Shown: one piece after another, positions 8,365 through 15,255 of the stretch
Layout: every line of letters begins with the position of its first letter
Numbering within the stretch: the first letter of the stretch is position 1
NCBI GenBank assembly: GCA_963839815.1
Contig: CAWIWF010000001.1
Location: forward strand, 186,001 to 250,000
From: JACVRM01 sp963839815
GTDB taxonomy: Bacteria > Actinomycetota > Thermoleophilia > Gaiellales > Gaiellaceae
Reading direction: 5' to 3'
DNA: 64,000 nucleotides
Notes under the pieces: generated by a model
The model's input: only the letters and a program-made list of their open reading frames with translations
What the model was told of the DNA's origin: nothing
Databases searched by the model: none
Program-made: the position numbers and the translations under genes

Positions 8365-10245
8365 CTAGGCGGCGCGGGCGAGCTCCGCCGGGACCCCCGG
8401 CCGCGCGAGCAGGCGACGGAACGAGTCCGACTCGAGCGCGCTGCGCCAGCCGCCGGAGCCATCGCCGAGCCCGAGCTCCGCGAAGACGGCGCGCGCTTCG
8501 TCGCTCCACGCCGGCTCGCCGGCTCGCCACTCGTCGGCAAGCCATCCGTGCAACTCGTCGTAGCGAGGCGCCGTCTCCCAGAGCTCGCGGACGACCAGCT
8601 GCGGCGCCACCGTGCCGTTCCAGTGGTTCTCCTCGAAGCGGAAGGCGACGTCGTACCGGATCGGCCGGCGGAGCGAGTCGGCGCGGCCGCCGAGGCCGAA
8701 GCCGATGGCACTGCCCGCCGCGAGCCCGTCGTGGCGGACACGGAAGCGCAGATGCTTGCCGTCGCCGACGGTCGCCGGGTCGGCGACCTCGGCGCCCGCG
8801 GCGAGCAGCGTGACCGACGGGTTGCCGATGCCGAACGGCCGTAGCCGGCGCAGCTCGGTGCAGAGCTCGGCGGTCAGCTCGCGCCCGCGCACGACCGCGT
8901 CGACGACGAGCCGCGGAGCCAGGTCGTCGTCGCCGAGCTCGCCGTCGGCGTGCTCGGCGAACGCCGCCGCGAATGCCTCGATCGCGTCGGGGCGGATCGA
9001 CAGGCCGGCGGCCGCGCGATGTCCTCCCCAGCGCTCCAGGTGATGGGCACATGCCGCCAGGGCGCCGTGGAGGTCGAACGCGGGGATCGAGCGCCCGGAG
9101 CCCTTCGGCAGAGGATCGGCGCCTGCGATGAGCACGACCGGCCGGCGGTACCGCTCGACCAGTCGTGAGGCGACGATGCCGATCACCCCCTCGTGCCACT
9201 CCTCGTTCGCGACGACGTACCCGCGGGCCTGTCTCCGGGCCGCGGGCCAGGACTCGATCTCCTTCACCGCTTCGCGCAGCATGCGGTCCTCGACCTGCTG
9301 CCGCTCGCGGTTCAGCTCCTCGAGCCGGTCGGCATGGGCGCGTGCCTGGCTCTCGTCGGCGGCGAGCAACAGCTCGAGCGCCTCCTCGGGCCGGCAGAGC
9401 CGACCGGCCGCGTTGATCCGCGGGCCGAGCCGGAAGCCGACGGCGCCCTCGTCGAGCGTCGCCGGATCGACCCGGGCAGACCGCATGAGGGCCCGCAGCC
9501 CCGGCTTCTCGGTTCGCGCCAGCGCCCGCAGGCCCGCACGCGCCAGCGCCCGGTTCTCGTCGACCAGGGGGACGACGTCCGCGATCGTTGCAAGCGCGAC
9601 GAGGTCGAGATGGCGCTCGAGAGCCGGATGCGCGCTTCCGAGGAGCGCCTCGCCGAGCTTCAGCATGACGCCCGTGCCGCACAGCTCCGGGAACGGGTAG
9701 TCCGAGGGCCGCGTGGCGACGATCGGGCAGTCGGGCAGCGCCGCACCGGGCCGGTGGTGGTCGGTGACGACGACCTCGAGACCTCGCGCGCGCGCGGCGG
9801 CGACCTCCTCGACGGCGGTGATGCCGCAGTCGACGGTGAGCACCAGGCCGCACCCCTCGTCGGCCAGCCGCTCGATGGTTCCCAGCGACAGCCCGTAGCC
9901 TTCGTCGAAGCGGCTCGGCAGGTGCCATGCGACGTCGGCGCCCAGCTCGCGCAGGAGCAGCACCGCCAGGGCAGTGGCGCAGATGCCGTCGACGTCGTAG
10001 TCGCCGTGCACGCAGATCGGCTTCCCCTCGTCGATCGTCGCGCGGATCACGGTGCAGGCCTGCTGGACGTCGCCGAGCAGGAAGGGATCGTGGCGCGGGG
10101 CCTCGCCCGCGAGAAATGCCCTCGCGGCGTCCGGGTCGGCGTACCCTCGCCGGGCGAGGACGCGCGCGGTCGTCTCGGAGATGCCGAGCTCCTGCGCCAG
10201 CGCAGCAGCAGCGGGGGTGTCGCACGGTGCAATCGTCCAGACCAT
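8365..10245 (-). CDS. recJ: Single-stranded-DNA exonuclease RecJ
   Basis: 626 residues. RecJ degrades single-stranded DNA 5' to 3' in recombination and mismatch or base-excision repair. Motif I HGDYDVDGICATALA (about residues 99-113), the DHH motif in VVVTDHHRPG (about 183) and the DHHA1 signature GGHRAAAGLS (about 416) are present, so the metal site looks complete. A C-terminal OB-fold region follows. The gene is divergent from the unknown gene at 10501, with a 255-base region between them that carries a long palindrome. Confidence 0.95.
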   Translation of the reverse strand: MVWTIAPCDTPAAAALAQELGISETTARVLARRGYADPDAARAFLAGEAPRHDPFLLGDVQQACTVIRATIDEGKPICVHGDYDVDGICATALAVLLLRELGADVAWHLPSRFDEGYGLSLGTIERLADEGCGLVLTVDCGITAVEEVAAARARGLEVVVTDHHRPGAALPDCPIVATRPSDYPFPELCGTGVMLKLGEALLGSAHPALERHLDLVALATIADVVPLVDENRALARAGLRALARTEKPGLRALMRSARVDPATLDEGAVGFRLGPRINAAGRLCRPEEALELLLAADESQARAHADRLEELNRERQQVEDRMLREAVKEIESWPAARRQARGYVVANEEWHEGVIGIVASRLVERYRRPVVLIAGADPLPKGSGRSIPAFDLHGALAACAHHLERWGGHRAAAGLSIRPDAIEAFAAAFAEHADGELGDDDLAPRLVVDAVVRGRELTAELCTELRRLRPFGIGNPSVTLLAAGAEVADPATVGDGKHLRFRVRHDGLAAGSAIGFGLGGRADSLRRPIRYDVAFRFEENHWNGTVAPQLVVRELWETAPRYDELHGWLADEWRAGEPAWSDEARAVFAELGLGDGSGGWRSALESDSFRRLLARPGVPAELARAA

Positions 10246-10295
10246 CGCGACGTCTCACCGTAGGGAGGCCGCCGGATGGCGCCGAGATCGGCAGC

Positions 10296-10323
10296 GTCCT
10301 CTTCGGACATGTCCGAAGAGGAC
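10296..10323. promoter_or_regulatory. Perfect 28-base palindrome between recJ and a divergent gene
   Basis: GTCCTCTTCGGACA followed directly by its reverse complement TGTCCGAAGAGGAC, no spacer, no mismatch. A second dyad, ACACCGTC-AC-GACGGTGT, lies at 10375-10392. The location between two divergent genes favours an operator or other protein-binding site; a terminator is less likely because no gene ends here. Confidence 0.55.
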
Positions 10324-10488
10324 AGTTCTCCTGGGGGCCGCCACGCCTCCTCCCCGCGATCGAGCGTATCGGGGACACCGTCACGACGGTGTGCCGGGGG
10401 TGTGCCGGAAGTGGGTCGAGAGAGCCCGGACAGGCAGAGACCCCTGCGAGAGACGGGCCCGACGCGCAAAGGCGGCCGGATGCAGGGC

Positions 10489-10494
10489 TATCCT
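10489..10494 (+). promoter_or_regulatory. -10 box for the gene at 10501
   Basis: TATCCT six bases before the GTG start. The same box-to-start distance recurs before many genes here and was used to pick this GTG rather than the ATG at 10480. Confidence 0.5.
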
Positions 10495-10500
10495 CAGCGC

Positions 10501-10986
10501 GTGGCCTCCCCCGCCAACCTGCCATCCGACGACCGGGTCGCGAACTACTCCTCCGGCGACGACTACCTCGTCGAGTTCCTCGGCTATCGCTTCGAGTTCA
10601 GCGCCTGCGACTTCGAGGAGCGTGTCGTCGCGGCCGCCGTTCGCCTCGGGCTCGTTCCCGGCAACGACATCGACGGCGACCAGACCGGCGATCTCGTCGA
10701 GCTCGCGGCCGACGGGCGCATCGAGGGTCCGCGCAGCCGGCTCGGCGTCTACGTGATCCGCAACTGGGAGCGCGTCGGACTCGTCGGCGGCGAGTCGCTC
10801 GTCTACTGGCTGCGCAAGCTCGTGTTTCGCGGCGCCTGGCTCGATCACCGCGTCAAGCAGGGCCTCCTCGAGGTCACCTGGGACGAGACGGCAGCCGATT
10901 TCGGCTACCGCGACGCGGGCGGCGACCGCGCACTGCTCGAGCTCGCGCCCGTGCCGTCCTGGCACGACGTGCAGTTCCCGGGCTGA
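10501..10986 (+). CDS. Unknown protein, 161 residues
   Basis: I do not recognise this protein. It is soluble, acidic, without signal peptide or TM segment, and contains WERVGLVGGESLVYWLRKL and a W-rich second half. The GTG at 10501 is chosen because TATCCT lies six bases upstream; the frame is open further upstream, but that part covers the palindromic region and is low in complexity. It stands alone on the plus strand between recJ and ruvB, ending convergently 12 bases from the ruvB stop. Codon use is like that of its neighbours. Confidence 0.7.
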   Translation: MASPANLPSDDRVANYSSGDDYLVEFLGYRFEFSACDFEERVVAAAVRLGLVPGNDIDGDQTGDLVELAADGRIEGPRSRLGVYVIRNWERVGLVGGESLVYWLRKLVFRGAWLDHRVKQGLLEVTWDETAADFGYRDAGGDRALLELAPVPSWHDVQFPG

Positions 10987-10998
10987 CCGGGCGACGAG

Positions 10999-12024
10999 TC
11001 AGAAGAGGCGCGCGCCGGTCTTCTCGGGCGCGGGCACGCCGAGGTGCTGCCGCCCCAGGGCAGTGATGACGCGACCTCGCGGGGTCCGCTGCAGGAAGCC
11101 GAGCTGCAGGAGATACGGCTCGTAGACGTCCTCGATCGTGTCGGACTCCTCGCCGAGCGCGACCGCGAGCGTCGACAGCCCCACCGGTCCGCCGTCAAAG
11201 CGGACGGCGATCGCCTCCAGCAGCTCGCGGTCGGTGCGCTCCAGCCCCTGCTCGTCGACCTCGTGGAGGGCGAGTGCCTCCGCCGCGACCTCGACCGTGA
11301 TCGCGCCCTCGTGGCGAACCTCGGCGACGTCGCGCACCCGGCGCAGGATCCGGTTGGCGATCCGCGGCGTCCCGCGAGCCCTCCGCGCGATCTCCTGGGC
11401 CGCGTCGCCGGCGATCTCGACGCCGAGGATCCGGGCGGAGCGCCGGACGATCCGGGTCAGCTCCTCGGGCTCGTAGTAGCCGAGCCGGAAGGTCAGGCCG
11501 AAGCGGTCGCGAAGCGGCGTGGTCAGCAGTCCCGTCCGCGTCGTCGCGCCGACCAGCGTGAACGGGGGGACGTCGAGCGTCAGCGTCCGGGCGGCGGGGC
11601 CCTGCCCCACGACGATGTCGAGACGGAAGTCCTCGAGGGCCGGGTACAGCACCTCTTCCACGGCCCGGCTCAGCCGGTGGATCTCGTCGATGAAGAGCAC
11701 GTCGCGGTCCTCGAGTGCCGTCAGGATCGCCGCCAGGTCGCCCTTCCGCTCGAGCGCGGGCCCGGCGATCGTGCGGATGCCCACGCCGAGCTCCTCACGG
11801 ACGATGAAGGCGAGGCTCGTCTTGCCGAGCCCCGGCGGGCCGACGAGCAGCACGTGATCGAGTGCCTCACCGCGCGCCCGGGCCGCGTCGAGTGCGACGC
11901 GCAGCTGCTCCTTCACTCGCTCCTGGCCGACGAAGTCCTCGAGCCGGCGCGGGCGCAGCGAGCGCTCGACCTCGTCGTCCTCGGCCTTCAGCGCCGGGGC
12001 GAGGAACTGCTCGGGAGCGCTCAC
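10999..12024 (-). CDS. ruvB: Holliday junction branch migration ATPase RuvB
   Basis: 341 residues, normal length. RuvB is the AAA+ ring motor that pumps DNA through the RuvA-bound Holliday junction. Walker A GPPGLGKTSLA (about residues 63-73), Walker B FIDEIHR and the sensor region GATTRTGLLTTPLRDRF are visible, with a C-terminal winged helix. The start overlaps the ruvA stop by four bases. Last gene of the ruvC-ruvA-ruvB run. Confidence 0.97.
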   Translation of the reverse strand: MSAPEQFLAPALKAEDDEVERSLRPRRLEDFVGQERVKEQLRVALDAARARGEALDHVLLVGPPGLGKTSLAFIVREELGVGIRTIAGPALERKGDLAAILTALEDRDVLFIDEIHRLSRAVEEVLYPALEDFRLDIVVGQGPAARTLTLDVPPFTLVGATTRTGLLTTPLRDRFGLTFRLGYYEPEELTRIVRRSARILGVEIAGDAAQEIARRARGTPRIANRILRRVRDVAEVRHEGAITVEVAAEALALHEVDEQGLERTDRELLEAIAVRFDGGPVGLSTLAVALGEESDTIEDVYEPYLLQLGFLQRTPRGRVITALGRQHLGVPAPEKTGARLF

Positions 12025-12590
12025 GCCGCCCTCAGCGCCCGTCGCACACGCTCCTCGGCCGGCAGGCCCGGGTCGACCTCGGCCAGAGCGCGCTCGGCCT
12101 CGACCACCGAGTAGCCCAGCTCGACGAGCGCGTCTCGCGCCATCAGCTGGTCACCCCCGCTCGCGGTCGGCACTGCGACCGGCGCCTCGATACCGACCTT
12201 CTCGCGCAGCTCGAGCACGACGCGCTGCGCCGTCTTCTTGCCGATGCCCGGAATCGCCTCGAACCGGGCCGTGTCCTCGAGCACGATCGCCCGGCGGAGC
12301 TCGGCGGGCGACGAGCCGGAGACGATCGAGAGGGCGACCTTCGGGCCGACGCCGGAGACCGAGAGCAGGGCCAAAAACAGCTCGCGCTCGTCCGCGTCGG
12401 CGAATCCGTACAGCTGGAGCGCGTCCTCGCGCACATGGGTATGCGTCTCGAGCACTACCTCGCCCCCGGCCTCCCGGGCGAGCCGCCGGGCGCTGCGGGT
12501 CGCGAGCACCAGGTACCCGACGCCGCCCACGTCGAGCACGACGCCGTCCGGCGTCTCGCCGGCTAGGCGGCCGCGAAGGCGCGCGATCAC
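12021..12590 (-). CDS. ruvA: Holliday junction-binding protein RuvA
   Basis: 189 residues. RuvA tetramers bind four-way DNA junctions and load RuvB. N-terminal OB fold (MIARLRGRLAGETPDGVVLD), then two helix-hairpin-helix motifs (LLSVSGVGPKVALSI and IPGIGKKTAQRVVLEL), a linker, and the C-terminal RuvB-binding domain. The GTG start (12590) overlaps the ruvC stop as GTGA. The frame continues upstream into ruvC but that part is not RuvA. Confidence 0.96.
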   Translation of the reverse strand: MIARLRGRLAGETPDGVVLDVGGVGYLVLATRSARRLAREAGGEVVLETHTHVREDALQLYGFADADERELFLALLSVSGVGPKVALSIVSGSSPAELRRAIVLEDTARFEAIPGIGKKTAQRVVLELREKVGIEAPVAVPTASGGDQLMARDALVELGYSVVEAERALAEVDPGLPAEERVRRALRAA

Positions 12591-13078
12591 CCGGCCACCG
12601 CCTGGAGCAGCGGCGGTGCGAGGGCGTGGCAGATCGCCACCGCGAGCGCGTCGGAGGCGTGATCCGGCGTCGGCGCTTGCTCGAGGCCGAGGATCGCCTG
12701 CACCATGCGCTGCACCTGCGCCTTGTCGGCGCGGCCGTAGCCGCACACGGCCTGCTTGACACTGGCGGGGGCGTACTCCGTGCAGGGCAGGTCGTGGCCG
12801 GCCGACGCGACGAGCACGGCGCCGCGCGCCTGCCCGACGGAGAGCGCGATGCGGGCGTCGGCGCCGACGAAGGACTCCTCGAGCGCGACGGCCGCCGGGG
12901 CATGCAGGTCGATGAGCGCCGTGACGCCGTCGAAGATCGTCCTGAGGCGCAGGGCCGCCGGCTCGCTTGCGCGCGTCTTCCAGACTCCGTGGTCGACTGC
13001 GCGCAACCGGTTGCCGTCTCGCTGGATGACGCCGTACCCGCACGAGGCCGTTCCTGGGTCGATGCCGAGAACCTTCAC
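12587..13078 (-). CDS. ruvC: Holliday junction resolvase RuvC
   Basis: 163 residues. RuvC cuts Holliday junctions symmetrically. The acidic catalytic residues are present: GIDPGTASCGYGVI (first Asp, residue about 6), EESFVG (Glu), and PDHASDALAVAICH (last Asp pair). GTG start at 13078. The gene lies 29 bases after the Clp-N/HTH gene and is translationally coupled to ruvA. In most actinobacteria yebC precedes ruvC; here about 7 kb of unrelated DNA separates them. Confidence 0.96.
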   Translation of the reverse strand: MKVLGIDPGTASCGYGVIQRDGNRLRAVDHGVWKTRASEPAALRLRTIFDGVTALIDLHAPAAVALEESFVGADARIALSVGQARGAVLVASAGHDLPCTEYAPASVKQAVCGYGRADKAQVQRMVQAILGLEQAPTPDHASDALAVAICHALAPPLLQAVAG

Positions 13079-13107
13079 GGGCAGAAGGTACGGACGGCGG
13101 CGGACGG

Positions 13108-13767
13108 TCACGTCGGTGTCTCCACGAGCGCCTGGACGGCCTCGGGCGTCGTCCCGGCACGCCGCAGGAGCTCGCGGACACCCGGTCCACCGTGGTGCAG
13201 GAGCGCCAGGAGGAGGTGGACGTCGGTCAGTTCGAGATGGCCGAGCCGCACCGCCTCGTCGAGCGCGCGCTCGAGCACCGCCCGAGAACGGCTCGACACC
13301 TCGGCGTCGCCATCGGCCGCGGCTCGTGGCGGGACGCCGAGCTGAGCGCGCACGCGGTCGGCCTGGACGCCCGCCTCGGCAAGCGCTCTCGCCGCCGTGC
13401 CGCCGGGCAGGGCCATCAGCCCGAGCAGAAGATGCTCGGGCGCCACCGTCCGCCGGCCGCCCGCCGCCGCCGCTCGCCGCCCCAGCTGCACGGCGAGGCG
13501 GGCCGTGCCGGTGACGGTCATCCAGCGCCCCTCGCGGCCAGCCTGCCGGCGCAGCCGCTCGGCGAAGCGCTTGTGGGCGGCCTGCTTGCTGATGCCGAGC
13601 GCCCTCCCGATCTCGCTCCACGACGCGCCGCGCGCCAGCGCCGTCTCGACGTGGTACTCCTCGAGCTCCGCGAGTCGCCCGCGCAGCTCCGTCAGGGCGA
13701 GCAGGGCAGCGCGCGGATCGGACGGCTCGGAGACGCGCTGCGCGAGCTCGAGGACGCTGTCGGCCAC
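13108..13767 (-). CDS. Helix-turn-helix protein with Clp N-terminal repeats
   Basis: 219 residues. The first half is a small HTH unit (WSEIGRALGISKQAAHKRF, about residues 49-67), the second half two Clp-N-like repeats (TVAPEHLLLGLMALPGG near 106, LTDVHLLLALLHHGGPGV near 178), which in ClpA/ClpC bind adaptors and substrates. There is no ATPase domain. Such fusions look like regulators sensing protein or peptide ligands through the Clp-N part. GTG start with TAGGGT six bases upstream. It is divergent from the peptide array across an 80-base gap that holds a palindrome, which makes it a candidate regulator of that locus (inference). Confidence 0.82.
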   Translation of the reverse strand: MADSVLELAQRVSEPSDPRAALLALTELRGRLAELEEYHVETALARGASWSEIGRALGISKQAAHKRFAERLRRQAGREGRWMTVTGTARLAVQLGRRAAAAGGRRTVAPEHLLLGLMALPGGTAARALAEAGVQADRVRAQLGVPPRAAADGDAEVSSRSRAVLERALDEAVRLGHLELTDVHLLLALLHHGGPGVRELLRRAGTTPEAVQALVETPT

Positions 13768-13787
13768 GCCCGAACCCTAGCGGCTTT

Positions 13788-13803
13788 GTCAACCACTGTT
13801 GAC
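13788..13803. promoter_or_regulatory. GTCAAC-N4-GTTGAC palindrome between HTH gene and peptide array
   Basis: Perfect six-base arms with a 4-base spacer, in the 79-base divergent gap. It lies just upstream of the -10 box of the minus-strand HTH gene and about 45 bases upstream of the first plus-strand small gene, so one bound dimer could affect both. Confidence 0.5.
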
Positions 13804-13846
13804 GGTGCGTTTGCTGCCCACGCGGCCGTGGAACCCAGGGCTGGTC

Positions 13847-14056
13847 ATGAACCTCGGAGACCTGATCCGCCGGTACGCCAGAGGAGCCGCCAAGGGCTCC
13901 GTCAACGTCGTCGACGACGTGAACGCAGTCGTCGCCGCCAACGTCGGCGAGAGCTCCGGGACCGAGTACGTGTCCACGAAGCGGACGACTCGCGTCGTCC
14001 AGCGGGACGGTCGGACCGAGGTTCGCGAAGACCGCATCGAGAGGAGGAGCACATGA
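13847..14056 (+). CDS. Small protein at the head of the peptide array, distant paralogue
   Basis: 69 residues. It begins MNLGDLIRRYARGAAKG and continues with VNVVDDVNAVVAANVGESSG, which resembles the NAAVAANVLSDNS core of the five peptides that follow. It lacks their E-L-A-G-E leader and ends in a charged tail (EVREDRIERRS). Its stop overlaps the ATG of the next gene (ATGA), so it is the first gene of the array operon. It could be a carrier, immunity or regulatory partner of the peptides, or a diverged member. Function unknown. Confidence 0.72.
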   Translation: MNLGDLIRRYARGAAKGSVNVVDDVNAVVAANVGESSGTEYVSTKRTTRVVQRDGRTEVREDRIERRST

Positions 14057-14256
14057 GCGAGGACAAGAGCAGGCTCACGGAGGAGGAGCTCGCCCAGCAG
14101 TCGGGTGAGGAGCTTCCGGACCGCGAGGCGATGTCCCTGATCAACGCCAACGTCGCCGCGCCCGTCAATGCGGCCGTCGCGCTGAACGTGCTGTCGGACG
14201 ACTCGACGGCGTACGCCAACGCCGAGCAGACCGCCGACATCGACCAGAGCAACTAG
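14053..14256 (+). CDS. Array peptide 1 (67 residues)
   Basis: First of five tandem paralogues. Leader-like half: EEELAQQSGEELPDREAMS, rich in Glu and Leu; then the core NANVAAPVNAAVALNVLSD, DSTAYANAEQ and the end DIDQSN. No signal peptide, cysteine or TM segment. A GAGGAGGAG Shine-Dalgarno precedes the ATG. Size, tandem duplication, acidic first half and Ala/Val/Asn-rich second half are typical of precursor peptides, but no known RiPP class signature is seen. Confidence 0.8.
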   Translation: MSEDKSRLTEEELAQQSGEELPDREAMSLINANVAAPVNAAVALNVLSDDSTAYANAEQTADIDQSN

Positions 14257-14264
14257 GCACCGAC

Positions 14265-14477
14265 GTGGCCGAGCGTGAGCAGGACCGACGCGACCTGACG
14301 GACGAGGAGCTGTCCGATCCGATGGGCGAAGACCTTCCGGATCGAGAGGTCATGTCGCTGCTCGACGCCAACGTCGCGATCCCCGTCAACGCGGCGGTCG
14401 CGGCCAACGTTCTCTCGGACGACTCGCTCGCATATGCGAACGCCGAGCAGGACGTCGACCTGACGCAGGAGCCGTAG
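14265..14477 (+). CDS. Array peptide 2 (70 residues, divergent C-terminus)
   Basis: Same plan as its neighbours: LTDEELSDPMGEDLPDREVMS, then NANVAIPVNAAVAANVLSD-like core (DANVAIPVNAAVAANVLSD here) and DSLAYANAEQ. It differs at the end (VDLTQEP instead of IDQSN), starts with GTG, and lacks the E-L-A-G-E box, so it is the most diverged full member. It starts eight bases after peptide 1. Confidence 0.78.
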   Translation: MAEREQDRRDLTDEELSDPMGEDLPDREVMSLLDANVAIPVNAAVAANVLSDDSLAYANAEQDVDLTQEP

Positions 14478-14515
14478 CACCACCCACACCCGCACACGAC
14501 CGAATGGAGGGGCAC

Positions 14516-14719
14516 ATGTCGGACGAATACCGCAGCCTGACCCGCGAGGAGCTCGAGGAGCTCGCCGGTGAGGCACTGCCCGAGCGGGCAGCCATGTCGC
14601 TGGTGAACGCGAATCTCGCGATCCCGGTGAACGCCGCCGTGGCGGCCAACGTCCTGTCTGACGGGGCGATCGCCTACGCCGACGCGACCCAGACCACCCC
14701 GATCGACCAGAGCCAGTAG
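14516..14719 (+). CDS. Array peptide 3 (67 residues)
   Basis: Leader-like half EELEELAGEALPERAAMS, core NANLAIPVNAAVAANVLSD, then GAIAYADATQ and the end PIDQSQ. GGAGGGG lies six bases before the ATG. The core differs from peptides 4 and 5 at several positions in the last third, where a processed product would be expected to vary. Confidence 0.8.
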   Translation: MSDEYRSLTREELEELAGEALPERAAMSLVNANLAIPVNAAVAANVLSDGAIAYADATQTTPIDQSQ

Positions 14720-14738
14720 CCGAGAGCGAGGCGAGAAC

Positions 14739-14951
14739 ATGGCAGACGAGAGCCAGGACTACCGCAAGCTGTCCCGCGAGGAGCTGGACAACCTCGCCGG
14801 CGAGGCACTGCCGGAGCGGGCCGCGATGTCACTGATCAACGCCAACGTCGCGGCACCGGTCAACCTCGCGGCCGCGCTCAACGTCGCGAGCGACAACTCC
14901 GTCGCCTACGCGAACGCGGAGCAGACGGCGACCATCGACCAGAGCAACTGA
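14739..14951 (+). CDS. Array peptide 4 (70 residues)
   Basis: Leader-like half EELDNLAGEALPERAAMS, core NANVAAPVNLAAALNVASD, then NSVAYANAEQ and TIDQSN. It starts 19 bases after peptide 3 and is followed by peptide 5 after 18 bases. The conserved blocks shared with peptides 1, 3 and 5 are AMSL(I/V)NAN and AYA(N/D)A. Confidence 0.8.
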   Translation: MADESQDYRKLSREELDNLAGEALPERAAMSLINANVAAPVNLAAALNVASDNSVAYANAEQTATIDQSN

Positions 14952-14969
14952 GAGAGGGGAGCACATCCA

Positions 14970-15179
14970 ATGACGGACACACCTGAGTACCGCTCGCTGA
15001 CGCGCGAGGAGCTCGAGGAGCTCGCCGGCGAGGCACTGCCGGAGCGCGCGGCCATGTCGCTGATCAACGCCAACGTCGCGGCGCCGATCAACGCGGCCGT
15101 GGCCGCCAACGTTCTGTCCGACAACTCGGTCGCATACGCGAACGCCGAGCAGAACGTCACGATCGACCAGAGCAACTAG
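14970..15179 (+). CDS. Array peptide 5 (69 residues)
   Basis: Leader-like half EELEELAGEALPERAAMS, identical to peptide 3, core NANVAAPINAAVAANVLSD, then NSVAYANAEQ and TIDQSN. Last of the array; the protease-like gene follows after about 76 bases that include a GC-rich hairpin (GGGGCGGCC...GGCCGCCCC, 15207-15228), which may reduce readthrough and so set the ratio of peptides to protease. Confidence 0.8.
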   Translation: MTDTPEYRSLTREELEELAGEALPERAAMSLINANVAAPINAAVAANVLSDNSVAYANAEQNVTIDQSN

Positions 15180-15206
15180 CAGCTCGACGAGAGCCAGGTA
15201 GGGCGA

Positions 15207-15228
15207 GGGGCGGCCAGGGCCGCCCCTC
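15207..15228 (+). terminator. GC-rich hairpin between peptide array and protease gene
   Basis: GGGGCGGCC-AGG-GCCGCCCC type stem without T-run. It lies between peptide 5 and the metalloprotease gene; probably a partial terminator or mRNA-stabilising stem rather than a full stop, since the downstream gene has no clear promoter of its own. Confidence 0.45.
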
Positions 15229-15255
15229 AGCGCCTACGGACGGGGGAGGAACACC

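Noticed and set aside
13847..15179. Tandem repeats as a CRISPR or DNA repeat array
   Set aside because: The repeat unit is coding, about 220 bases, with separate starts and stops and codon-level variation; there are no short spacers.
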